Below are positions 6,492 through 12,980 of a stretch of DNA of 14,870 nucleotides, one piece after another. The DNA is from an uncultured Oscillospiraceae bacterium (GTDB lineage Bacteria; Bacillota; Clostridia; Oscillospirales; Oscillospiraceae), in assembly GCA_934621665.1 (NCBI GenBank), contig CAKTUT010000021.1, forward strand, positions 1 through 14,870, written 5' to 3'. Position 1 is the first letter of the stretch, and each line of letters opens with the position of its first letter. A program made the translations under genes and the position numbers. The notes beneath the pieces were generated by a model that did not search any database, was not told where the DNA came from, and saw only the letters and a list, made by a program, of their open reading frames with translations.

Positions 6492-6520
6492 AGTATAACA
6501 CATAATTCTCCGCTTGAACA
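6492..6520 (-). promoter_or_regulatory. Extended -10 promoter of the OMP-decarboxylase-like unit
   Basis: On the minus strand TGT precedes TATACT (6492-6497), an extended -10 element, with a weak -35 (TGTTCA, 6515-6520) at 17 bp. It lies about 37 bp ahead of the start codon. Confidence 0.55.
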
Positions 6521-6662
6521 GACGACAACTGCATACAAATAAATAGCATCGTTCGTCCCGCTCCGACCGCATCCGGCAATTCTGCGCCATTTGTGGATAA
6601 CATTGCATCGTTTAAAGCGTATTTGCAGCGGAAAAGCTATCGTCGGAGGGAGATGAGAGCAG

Positions 6663-6833
6663 ATGCAGATGAAATCTTTTCTGATGACCATGGGCGCAGG
6701 CATTGCAGTAGGCGCGCTTGGCGCGATGATGCTGCCAAAAAGCAGTCAGGTTTACCAGATGACGAACGACGCAGCCAAGACCATCAAAAAGGAGGCCGAA
6801 AAGGCGGTTGATTCTATCGTCGCCTCCAACTAA
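6663..6833 (+). CDS. Small 56-residue glycine-rich membrane-anchored protein (YtxH-like)
   Basis: A short frame of 57 codons including stop. Residues about 4-23 are a glycine/alanine-rich hydrophobic helix ('SFLMTMGAGIAVGALGAMML'), followed by a polar, lysine- and alanine-rich helix containing 'AAKTIKKEAEKAVDS'. This one-helix-plus-amphipathic-tail layout resembles YtxH-type small membrane proteins of Firmicutes, whose role is mostly unknown. Start: GGAGGG at 6645-6650 lies 12 bp before the ATG at 6663; a second ATG at 6669 is an alternative, giving 54 residues. An overlapping longer frame (6593-6811) is rich in charged residues with no fold-like pattern and is rejected. It is divergent from the OMP-decarboxylase-like gene and ends at its own strong terminator. 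I saw no clear promoter ahead of it. Confidence 0.75.
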   Translation: MQMKSFLMTMGAGIAVGALGAMMLPKSSQVYQMTNDAAKTIKKEAEKAVDSIVASN

Positions 6834-6870
6834 AAGCGCGGCTGGTGCATTGCACCAGCCGCTGGCTTTT
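6832..6870. terminator. Bidirectional terminator between small protein gene and LacI-family gene
   Basis: GCGGCTGGTGC and GCACCAGCCGC form a perfect 11-bp stem with a 3-base loop, flanked by AAAAGC and GCTTTT that extend the pairing. T-rich tracts occur on both sides, which fits termination of the two convergent genes. Confidence 0.85.
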
Positions 6871-6876
6871 CTTCTT

Positions 6877-7884
6877 TTACGAATTTACTTTTTGTGTTGA
6901 GGCGCGGATGGTCAGTCCGGTTGGAATTGTGACGCTCCGCGCCTCGCCGCCATCCAGCATCTGATGCAGGAGCTCAACTGCCGAGGGACAGAGCTGCTCC
7001 AGCGGGATGCGAACCGAGGTGACGGAGGGATTGCTCATTTCAGCAAGCTCCGTATCGTCATGTCCGGTAATCAGAATATCCGCCGGCACACGAATGCCTT
7101 TTTCCGTTAAGCACCGCAGTGCGCCGATCATCCAGATATCCGATGAGCAGATCAGCGCATCCGGAAGCGCGTTTGTCTGCCGCAGCAGCTGGCGGCACGC
7201 ATCATAGCCGCTGACATAGCCGCTGACCTGCGCATTGAGCGGCGCCATAACGACCGCTTCGTCCGGAATCTCCATCTCGTGACACGCGCAGTATTGCCGC
7301 ACCGTAGTGAGCTTCTTTTCGGCGGAAAAGTCACCTTCCGTTCCAATAAATCCAGCGGTTTTCACGCCCTGCTGCGCCAGATGGGCGCACAAAAGCGCCA
7401 TGCCCTGCGCAAGGTCAATGACCACCGTGGACTTGACCAGCGCATCCGCATCCGGCGTAATCTGCACCAGCGGAATCTGTAAGCCGCTTTTCAGCGCCAT
7501 CTGCACAAACGGTCCGCCGTCTGAGCAGATCACGCCGTCCACCAGTCCGGAGTTGAGCAGCTGCACGGCCTTTTGCTGCTCCTTTTCCTCACTCACCTGA
7601 ACCAGCAGCGGCACAAAGCCAACATCGTTACAGCACTGCTGCATCAGGCGGGTATATTGGCTGAAATAGGGATTCAAAATATCCGGAACGGTCAGCGCAA
7701 TCAGTCCGCTGCGCCCATTGCGCAGACTCCGTGCCAGCTGATTGGGCTGAAAATTCAGCTCCGCAACCGCCGCCGCAATTTTCCTGCGCGTCTCCTCGCG
7801 CATCTTATCCGGCATTTTGAAATACTTGGAAACGGCAGACGCAGAAACGCCTGCAAGCCTTGCAACATCTTTAATCGCAGCCAT
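6877..7884 (-). CDS. LacI-family transcriptional regulator
   Basis: A 335-residue cytoplasmic regulator of the usual family length. Residues 3-25 are the LacI helix-turn-helix ('IKDVARLAGVSASAVSKYF') and 'NQLARSLRNGRSG' is the hinge helix. The rest is the periplasmic-binding-protein-like sugar domain with typical 'IALTVPDILNPYFSQ', 'DGVICSD', 'ITGHDDTELA' and 'SVRIPLEQL'. I chose the ATG at 7884 because CGGGGGGAA lies just ahead and the HTH then starts at residue 3; a frame extension to 7908 adds eight unsupported residues. It is divergent from the sugar importer operon, and two LacI-type palindromes lie in that operon's leader, so it very likely represses the operon until the imported sugar binds. 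The inducer is unknown. Confidence 0.94.
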   Translation of the reverse strand: MAAIKDVARLAGVSASAVSKYFKMPDKMREETRRKIAAAVAELNFQPNQLARSLRNGRSGLIALTVPDILNPYFSQYTRLMQQCCNDVGFVPLLVQVSEEKEQQKAVQLLNSGLVDGVICSDGGPFVQMALKSGLQIPLVQITPDADALVKSTVVIDLAQGMALLCAHLAQQGVKTAGFIGTEGDFSAEKKLTTVRQYCACHEMEIPDEAVVMAPLNAQVSGYVSGYDACRQLLRQTNALPDALICSSDIWMIGALRCLTEKGIRVPADILITGHDDTELAEMSNPSVTSVRIPLEQLCPSAVELLHQMLDGGEARSVTIPTGLTIRASTQKVNS

Positions 7885-7926
7885 CAAATTCCCCCCGTTC
7901 GGACGCATTTTATGGTTCTATTTGGT

Positions 7927-7955
7927 ATTATATACGATCTTAATATTCGGGGCAA
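7927..7955 (-). promoter_or_regulatory. Promoter of the LacI-family gene
   Basis: On the minus strand TTGCCC (7950-7955), a 17-bp spacer and a perfect TATAAT (7927-7932), about 43 bp ahead of the start codon. Neither TGTGTA palindrome overlaps it. Confidence 0.7.
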
Positions 7956-8078
7956 GAGCTAATTGGAAGAAAAATACCACGCTGTTTATATTTTCCAGTT
8001 TTCCCGGTCAGGTTCTACAAAATCAAAAAGTGCGAATTAGGCAAGCTTACAGTTTTTTGAACACACGGCTTGCGTGCC

Positions 8079-8107
8079 TTGACAAACATCAATCATATCT
8101 ATAAAAT
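8079..8107 (+). promoter_or_regulatory. Promoter of the sugar importer operon
   Basis: TTGACA (8079-8084), a 17-bp spacer and TAAAAT (8102-8107) give a near-consensus promoter. Transcription would start near 8114, about 230 bp before the binding-protein gene. Confidence 0.75.
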
Positions 8108-8145
8108 CTCATTTAGAATCTTCTTTTGGTTTTGTTTCACCGCTT

Positions 8146-8161
8146 TGTGTATCGTTGCACG
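8146..8161. promoter_or_regulatory. Putative LacI-family operator O1
   Basis: TGTGTATCGTTGCACG has the central CG of LacI-type operators and matches the inverted copy of the second site at 14 of 16 positions. Its centre is about 40 bp downstream of the predicted transcription start. Confidence 0.65.
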
Positions 8162-8242
8162 TTTAAACACATCCGTGCGCACTGCAAAAGCTCTCGTGCA
8201 GTCTGATTCTTAAAATCGTCTGCCATATTTTTATTTTCCATT

Positions 8243-8258
8243 TGTGTAACGATACACA
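8243..8258. promoter_or_regulatory. Putative LacI-family operator O2
   Basis: TGTGTAACGATACACA is an almost perfect palindrome (TGTGTA/TACACA around central CG). Its centre lies 97 bp from that of O1, inside the leader of the importer operon. Confidence 0.7.
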
Positions 8259-8344
8259 TTTCATCGTTTATGCTGAAATCTCTTCGTTGTTCCGGGCGCT
8301 GTTTTCCATGGCGCTCTGACATAAAAAATTTAGGAGGATGAAAA

Positions 8345-9802
8345 ATGAAACGTATCGTATGCCTGCTGCTGGCACTTGTGATGTGCCTCAGCCTGTTCGC
8401 CGGATGTGCCGCCAAGTCGAACGACACGCCCGCCGACACCACTCAGCCCGCCGACACCACTCCGCCCGCTGACAACACGCCATCTGCCGAAGCACCCGCA
8501 GCTGCTGATGACAATGCGGACAACGCCGCAGACCAGACCGCAACCATCTCCGGCGAGCTGGAAATTGCCGCGTTCTCCAACGGTGAGGCGCAGGACAAGT
8601 TCTGGAACACCGCTGTGGAGGAGTTCAACAAGCTCTACCCCGACTGCAAGGTCAACCTGATCACCAGTGCAAACATTGAAGAGTCGATGCGTCCGCGCTT
8701 TGTCTCGGACAACGCGCCCGACATCTACTTCATGGGCGGTCAGGCCAACGCCGACGTCACTCCGCTGACTGCCGAGGGCAAGTTCATGGATCTGACCGAC
8801 TGGTATAACTCTGTTGAGGCCATCGGCTATGACGGTCTGCTGAAGGACAACATGGCCACCGAGATGTTCAACCGTCAGAATGGCGGCATCTATGGCATGG
8901 GCTTCTACTACGGCGTATGGGCTTGCCTGTATAACAAGAATATGCTTGAGGAGCACGGCTGGACGCTGCCCAACAACTGGGCGGAATTTGAAGCGCTGGC
9001 CAAGGAAATCAAGGACACCACCGACATCTACCCCATCATCCATCAGGGTCAGTATCCCGACTACATCGGCTATGGCCTGATGCAGAGCGGCATTGCCACC
9101 GACGGCGGCAAGGAGCTTCTCTGTGAGGAAGGCAATCTGAACGTGGATGCATTCGATAACCCCGCTGTTGTCAGCGCCTATGAAAAGCTGGCTGAGGTTC
9201 GCGCAAACGACTGGTCGCCTGAGTTCTGCCTGTCAATGAGCCACACCGAAGCACAGATGATGTGGCTTCAGGGCAAGGCGCTGTTCCTGCCGTGCGGCAA
9301 CTGGCTTGCAGGCGAGATGGCTGACAGCCTGCCCGAGGGCTTTGAGATTGGTCTGTGCCCCACGTTCTGGCACGACAGCGACAACACGCCCAACATGGTC
9401 GCAAACACCGCGTTTGTTACTGTTTCCGCCGATACCAAGAATCCGGATGCTGCGCTTGCGTTCATGCAGGTTCTGTTCTCCAAGAATGTAACCCGCGCGG
9501 TTGCCGAGTGCGGCATGGGCATTCCCTGCATGCGTGACGAGCTGGAGGGCATTGACCTTGGACAGGAGAACACACAGGTTCTGGAGCTTGCCAACAGCGG
9601 CGCTGCGGAGATTATCTGCGAAATTGGCGGTGCTGGCAACTTTGAGCCGTATGCCGAGCTGCGTACCGCTGTCAAGAACACCATTGCCTCGATTCTCAGC
9701 GGTGAAAAGGACACCACCACCGCGCTGACAGATCTGAAAGCTGAGGTTGCCCGCATCCGCGACGACAGCAGCATCGAAAAGGTCACCATCACGGTAAGCT
9801 AA
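8345..9802 (+). CDS. Sugar ABC transporter substrate-binding lipoprotein (family 1, CUT1)
   Basis: A 485-residue extracytoplasmic binding protein that captures a sugar and hands it to the two permeases downstream. It has a lipoprotein signal (residues 1-20, lipobox LFAGC with Cys21). Residues about 23-65 are a low-complexity spacer with repeated PADTT/PADNT units and alternating Ala/Asp. The binding domain starts near 'ISGELEIAAFSNG' and shows 'FWNTAVEEFNKLYPDCKV', 'APDIYFMG', and the aromatic-rich 'WACLYNKNMLEEHGW' typical of family 1 sugar-binding proteins. AGGAGG lies 7 bp before the ATG. It is the first gene of the operon and is followed by a stable hairpin that may keep its message abundant. 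The substrate is probably an oligosaccharide given the glycosidases downstream; the sugar itself cannot be read from the sequence. Confidence 0.95.
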   Translation: MKRIVCLLLALVMCLSLFAGCAAKSNDTPADTTQPADTTPPADNTPSAEAPAAADDNADNAADQTATISGELEIAAFSNGEAQDKFWNTAVEEFNKLYPDCKVNLITSANIEESMRPRFVSDNAPDIYFMGGQANADVTPLTAEGKFMDLTDWYNSVEAIGYDGLLKDNMATEMFNRQNGGIYGMGFYYGVWACLYNKNMLEEHGWTLPNNWAEFEALAKEIKDTTDIYPIIHQGQYPDYIGYGLMQSGIATDGGKELLCEEGNLNVDAFDNPAVVSAYEKLAEVRANDWSPEFCLSMSHTEAQMMWLQGKALFLPCGNWLAGEMADSLPEGFEIGLCPTFWHDSDNTPNMVANTAFVTVSADTKNPDAALAFMQVLFSKNVTRAVAECGMGIPCMRDELEGIDLGQENTQVLELANSGAAEIICEIGGAGNFEPYAELRTAVKNTIASILSGEKDTTTALTDLKAEVARIRDDSSIEKVTITVS

Positions 9803-9816
9803 CCGACTGAAATACG

Positions 9817-9848
9817 GCCGGGCGTGCTGGCTGCGCCGCACGCCCGGC
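9817..9848 (+). terminator. Stem-loop between binding protein and permease genes (attenuating or stabilising)
   Basis: GCCGGGCGTGC and GCACGCCCGGC pair perfectly (11 bp) across a 10-base loop, 14 bp after the stop codon. No T-run follows, so full termination is doubtful. Hairpins in this position often protect the binding-protein mRNA and let it outnumber the permeases. Confidence 0.65.
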
Positions 9849-9913
9849 TGCTTCCATACTCTCCCAGATAAGCGCATATACCCCCGCATTTCGAATGAGG
9901 ATTGTGAACTGCT

Positions 9914-10840
9914 ATGAAAAAACAAGAAGTCCTAAAAGCAAAGCTGAACAGCGCACACGCCCAGCAAAGCCGGTTCGTGTTCGTCTTTACCGTGCCGGTT
10001 CTGGTGCTATTCTCGCTGTTTGTGCTTGTCCCAACCGTTCAGGGGCTGTATTACAGTCTGTTCAACTGGAGCGGTCTGTCCTCCAACATGACCTTTGTCG
10101 GTCTTGCAAACTATAAGCGGCTGCTGTTTGAAGATCCCATCGTCTGGCAGGCGCTTTGGAACGACGTCAAGGTTGCGCTGGCGCGCGTGGCGTTTACACT
10201 GGTGCTGTCACTGACGCTGGCGCTGTTGCTCACGCGCACGCGCGTGCTGGCAAACGGCTTTTTCCGCAATATTTTCTTCTTCCCCGTCGTTCTTTCGGCC
10301 GTCGTTATCTGTACGGTTTGGATGATGATGTATAACTCCAGCTTCGGCATCATCAATCCCATCTTAAACTTCTTTGGCATCAGCGCGCCCGCCGCCGGCT
10401 GGCTTGGCGACAAGCATACGGCGCTGATGTCGGTTGTGCCGCCCGCCGTATGGTGCTCGGTCGGCTTTTACATGATCATTTTTATTTCCGCCATTGAGGG
10501 CATTCCGGGCGAGCTGTATGAATCGGCGCTGCTGGACGGCGCTGGAACATGGAAGCAGATTGTCCACATCATTCTCCCCCTGATTCGTCCGCAGATCAAT
10601 TTCTGCGTTGTCTATACCGTAATCTCGTCGTTCAACGCCTCATATATGTTTGTCGATCTTCTGACAAATGGCGGCCCGAACAATGCCTCGCAGGTGCTCG
10701 GCACGTATATGAGCCTCAACGGCTTTGAGTATCACAAGTTCGGCTATGCCACAGCCATCGCCATGCTGATTCTGGCGGCCACGGCAGCCATGTCCGTCAT
10801 CATGAACCGGATTTTCAAATCCGAAGCGCACGAGTATTAA
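9914..10840 (+). CDS. CUT1 sugar ABC transporter permease (MalF/UgpA type)
   Basis: A 308-residue inner-membrane permease with about six membrane segments, the first at residues 20-42. Conserved signs are 'VLVPTVQGLYYSLFNW' and 'FVGLANYKRLL' near the N-terminus. The EAA loop at about 200-226 ('GELYESALLDGAGTWKQI' then 'ILPLIRP') contacts the ATPase. It pairs with the second permease to form the channel. The ATG has TGAGGA 12 bp ahead, a longer spacing than in its neighbours. It follows the binding-protein gene after a 111-bp gap holding a hairpin, and is separated from the second permease by 12 bp. No ATPase gene is present in the window, as is common for CUT1 importers that use a shared MsmK-type ATPase. 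Confidence 0.95.
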   Translation: MKKQEVLKAKLNSAHAQQSRFVFVFTVPVLVLFSLFVLVPTVQGLYYSLFNWSGLSSNMTFVGLANYKRLLFEDPIVWQALWNDVKVALARVAFTLVLSLTLALLLTRTRVLANGFFRNIFFFPVVLSAVVICTVWMMMYNSSFGIINPILNFFGISAPAAGWLGDKHTALMSVVPPAVWCSVGFYMIIFISAIEGIPGELYESALLDGAGTWKQIVHIILPLIRPQINFCVVYTVISSFNASYMFVDLLTNGGPNNASQVLGTYMSLNGFEYHKFGYATAIAMLILAATAAMSVIMNRIFKSEAHEY

Positions 10841-10852
10841 GGAGACGCAGCC

Positions 10853-11695
10853 ATGAAAAAGCAAAAGACAATCAAGCGCTACAATCTCGTCTCCACGCTG
10901 GTGCTCGCCATTGCGAGTCTGACGGTGCTCTTCCCGCTTTTGTGGGTGCTGTTCACGTCGCTGAAGAGCACACAGGAGTTTTACTTCAACATTTGGGGAC
11001 TGCCGCAGGAGTTTGTCTGGCAGAACTACATTGAGGCGTGGCGCAAGACAAACTTCGGCACAAACTTTTTAAACAGCCTGCTCGTCACATTCGGCGCGCT
11101 GGCCATCAACCTCATCGGTTCAACCACCACAGCGTATGTCCTTAGCCGCTATCGCTTCCGCGGCCGCCGCTTTACAAACGGCATATATATGCTCTCGATG
11201 ATGATCCCGACGATCATCGGCCTGATTCCGCAGTACTTCCTGCTTGCCAACATGAAGCTGCTTGACACACGCACAGGGCTGATTCTGGTGTATGGCTTCT
11301 CGGCCATTCCGTTTTCGGTTTTTACGCTTCTGGGCTTTTTCCAGACGCTCCCCCACGCACTGGAGGAGGCTGCGCTCATTGACGGCGCAAATCACTATCA
11401 GACGTTCTTCCGCATTATGCTCCCGCTGGCGCAGCCCGGCATTGTGACGGTCGGCGTTGTCAACTTCATTAACAACTGGAATGAGTACTATAAAGCGCGT
11501 GCATATCTGTCCTCGCCCTCACGGCTCACAATTCCGGTTTCGCTTGTCAACTTTGTCTCCCAGTGCCAGTACCGCATCGCGTGGGGGCCGCTGATGGCAA
11601 GCTGCATTCTGATGATTGTACCCACGATTTTAATTTACTGCATCTTCCGAAACTCCATTCAAAAGGGTCTTACGGCAGGCGCAGTCAAGGGCTGA
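10853..11695 (+). CDS. CUT1 sugar ABC transporter permease (MalG/UgpE type)
   Basis: A 280-residue inner-membrane permease with about six membrane segments, slightly shorter than its partner, as is usual for the MalG-type subunit. Signs include 'LFPLLWVLFTSLKSTQEF', 'NSLLVTFGALAINLIGSTTTAYVLSRYRF' and the EAA loop from about residue 171 ('EEAALIDGANHYQTFFRI' then 'MLPLAQPG'). The ending 'FRNSIQKGLTAGAVKG' is the classic C-terminus of this subunit. AAGGAG lies 8 bp before the ATG. With the preceding permease it forms the transmembrane part of the importer. Its own sequence gives no clue to the sugar. Confidence 0.96.
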   Translation: MKKQKTIKRYNLVSTLVLAIASLTVLFPLLWVLFTSLKSTQEFYFNIWGLPQEFVWQNYIEAWRKTNFGTNFLNSLLVTFGALAINLIGSTTTAYVLSRYRFRGRRFTNGIYMLSMMIPTIIGLIPQYFLLANMKLLDTRTGLILVYGFSAIPFSVFTLLGFFQTLPHALEEAALIDGANHYQTFFRIMLPLAQPGIVTVGVVNFINNWNEYYKARAYLSSPSRLTIPVSLVNFVSQCQYRIAWGPLMASCILMIVPTILIYCIFRNSIQKGLTAGAVKG

Positions 11696-11747
11696 GCATG
11701 CCCGCATACAAAATTATCAGCTTAGAAACTGAGAGGATGAAAAATCA

Positions 11748-12959
11748 ATGAAAGAAGCACTGAATATCGCCGTGATTGGCCTTGGCCAGCGCGGAACGCT
11801 GCTGCTAAAAGATACGATACTCCCCCAGCCGGACGTCAATGTCGTTGCGCTGTGCGATGTCTATGATGACCGCTGTACGGAAAACGCCAAGGCCGTAACC
11901 GACACCGGCCGCCCCGCGCCGCAGCTTTTCCGTGACTATCACGACGTTCTAGATCTGGACGCAGTTGACACCGTCATCATCACCGCCGCATGGGAATCGC
12001 ACATCGAAATTGCCTGTGCGGCCATGCTGGCCGGAAAGGCCGTCGGCTTTGAGGTGGGCGGCGCATATTCGATTGAGGACTGCTGGAAGCTCATCCGCAC
12101 CTATGAAAAAACAGGCGTTCCCTGCTCCATGCTGGAGAACACCTGCTATGGCCGCGATGAACTGCTGGTGCTGAATATGGTGCGGCAGGGGCTGTTCGGC
12201 GAGATTGTTCACTGCGCAGGCGGCTACCGCCATGACTTGCGCGATGAAATTTCACGTGGCCGTGAAAACCGCCACTACCGCTTCCGCAATTATCTTTCGC
12301 GCTGCTGCGACAACTATCCCACGCACGACCTTGGCCCTATCGCAAGCATCCTTGATCTGAACCACGGCAACCGGATGCTGAGTCTTGTCTCCATGGCGTC
12401 CAAAGCACGCGGTCTGCATGAGTTTATTTTGCAGGACAAGGGTGCAGACTATGACGCGGCAAACTTCCAATTTGCGCAGGGTGACGTCGTCACCACACTG
12501 ATTAAATGCGCGCACGGCGAGACGATCAGCCTGACGCTTGACACCTCTCTCCCCCGCCCCTATTCGCGCTGCTTCCATGTGCAGGGCTCAAAGGGCATGT
12601 ATGAGGAGGACAACCGCAGCATCTTTATGGATGGCAAGGATCGTGAATTTCATGAGGACTGGAAGCCGCGCTGGGGCTGCGTGGAGGAGTACCGCGAGGC
12701 ATATGACCATCCGCTGTGGAAAGAATTTCTCTCTGACGGCGTGCGCGGCGGCCACAACGGTATTGACTGGCTTTTGATGCGTGCATTCATCGACGCCGTC
12801 AAAGCCGGAAAGAGCGCGCCGGTCGATGTCTACGACGCGGCCAGCTGGATGGCCATCTCCACACTCAGCGAGCAGAGCATCGCCCTTGGCAGTGCGCCGG
12901 TCGCCATCCCCGACTTTACAAGCGGCCAGTGGCTGCTGCGGCCGCAGTGGCAGCCGTAA
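11748..12959 (+). CDS. GH109-like Gfo/Idh/MocA-family protein (candidate NAD-dependent alpha-N-acetylgalactosaminidase)
   Basis: A 403-residue cytoplasmic protein. The N-terminal Rossmann domain opens with 'IAVIGLGQRG' (residues 7-16). The rest fits the GH109 branch: 'VGFEVGGAYSIEDCW', 'ENTCYGRDELLVLNMVRQGL', 'GEIVHCAGGYRHDLR', 'NYPTHDLGPIASIL' (Tyr190, His193), 'LVSMASKARGL', 'GHNGIDWLLMRAFIDAVKAG' and 'IPDFTSGQW'. Studied GH109 enzymes use bound NAD+ to cleave alpha-GalNAc by oxidation and elimination, and the YPTH tyrosine and histidine are among their conserved pocket residues. GH109 proteins from Bacteroidetes are usually secreted; this one has no signal peptide, so it would act on imported sugar. 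AGAGGA lies 12 bp ahead of the ATG. It could instead be a plain sugar oxidoreductase; residues alone do not settle that. Confidence 0.82.
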   Translation: MKEALNIAVIGLGQRGTLLLKDTILPQPDVNVVALCDVYDDRCTENAKAVTDTGRPAPQLFRDYHDVLDLDAVDTVIITAAWESHIEIACAAMLAGKAVGFEVGGAYSIEDCWKLIRTYEKTGVPCSMLENTCYGRDELLVLNMVRQGLFGEIVHCAGGYRHDLRDEISRGRENRHYRFRNYLSRCCDNYPTHDLGPIASILDLNHGNRMLSLVSMASKARGLHEFILQDKGADYDAANFQFAQGDVVTTLIKCAHGETISLTLDTSLPRPYSRCFHVQGSKGMYEEDNRSIFMDGKDREFHEDWKPRWGCVEEYREAYDHPLWKEFLSDGVRGGHNGIDWLLMRAFIDAVKAGKSAPVDVYDAASWMAISTLSEQSIALGSAPVAIPDFTSGQWLLRPQWQP

Positions 12960-12980
12960 TTTGCAATTGGAGGCAATTTG

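Larger units (their letters stand above)
7885..8344. other. Divergent regulatory region between the LacI-family gene and the importer operon
   Basis: This 460-bp AT-rich gap holds a promoter for each side and two operator-like palindromes. No gene is supported. The importer transcript would have a leader of about 230 bases carrying both palindromes and a short hairpin (ACTGCA/TGCAGT near 8178-8200). The stretch 7960-8075 shows nothing I can name. Confidence 0.7.

Noticed and set aside
6593..6811. 72-codon plus-strand frame overlapping the small membrane protein
   Set aside because: Charged, repetitive composition with no fold-like pattern; the frame at 6663 has a membrane helix and ends right before the terminator.
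8243..8258. CcpA cre site reading of the TGTGTAACGATACACA palindrome
   Set aside because: Aligned on the central CG it does not fit TGNAANCGNTNNCA; a specific LacI-family operator is the better fit.
8270..8341. Possible 23-residue leader peptide (ATG at 8270, TGA inside the binding-protein ribosome binding site)
   Set aside because: No ribosome binding site ahead of it and no regulatory residue run; it probably occurs by chance.
8402..8540. PADTT-like repeats in the binding protein as a functional repeat
   Set aside because: This is a common low-complexity spacer between lipid anchor and binding domain in Firmicute lipoproteins.
8330..9043. 237-codon minus-strand frame opposite the binding-protein gene
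   Set aside because: The plus strand has a lipobox, a good ribosome binding site and family motifs; the minus frame is a shadow.
12978..12980. TTG start for the GH36-like gene
   Set aside because: The ATG immediately after it has GGAGG at 7-bp spacing.
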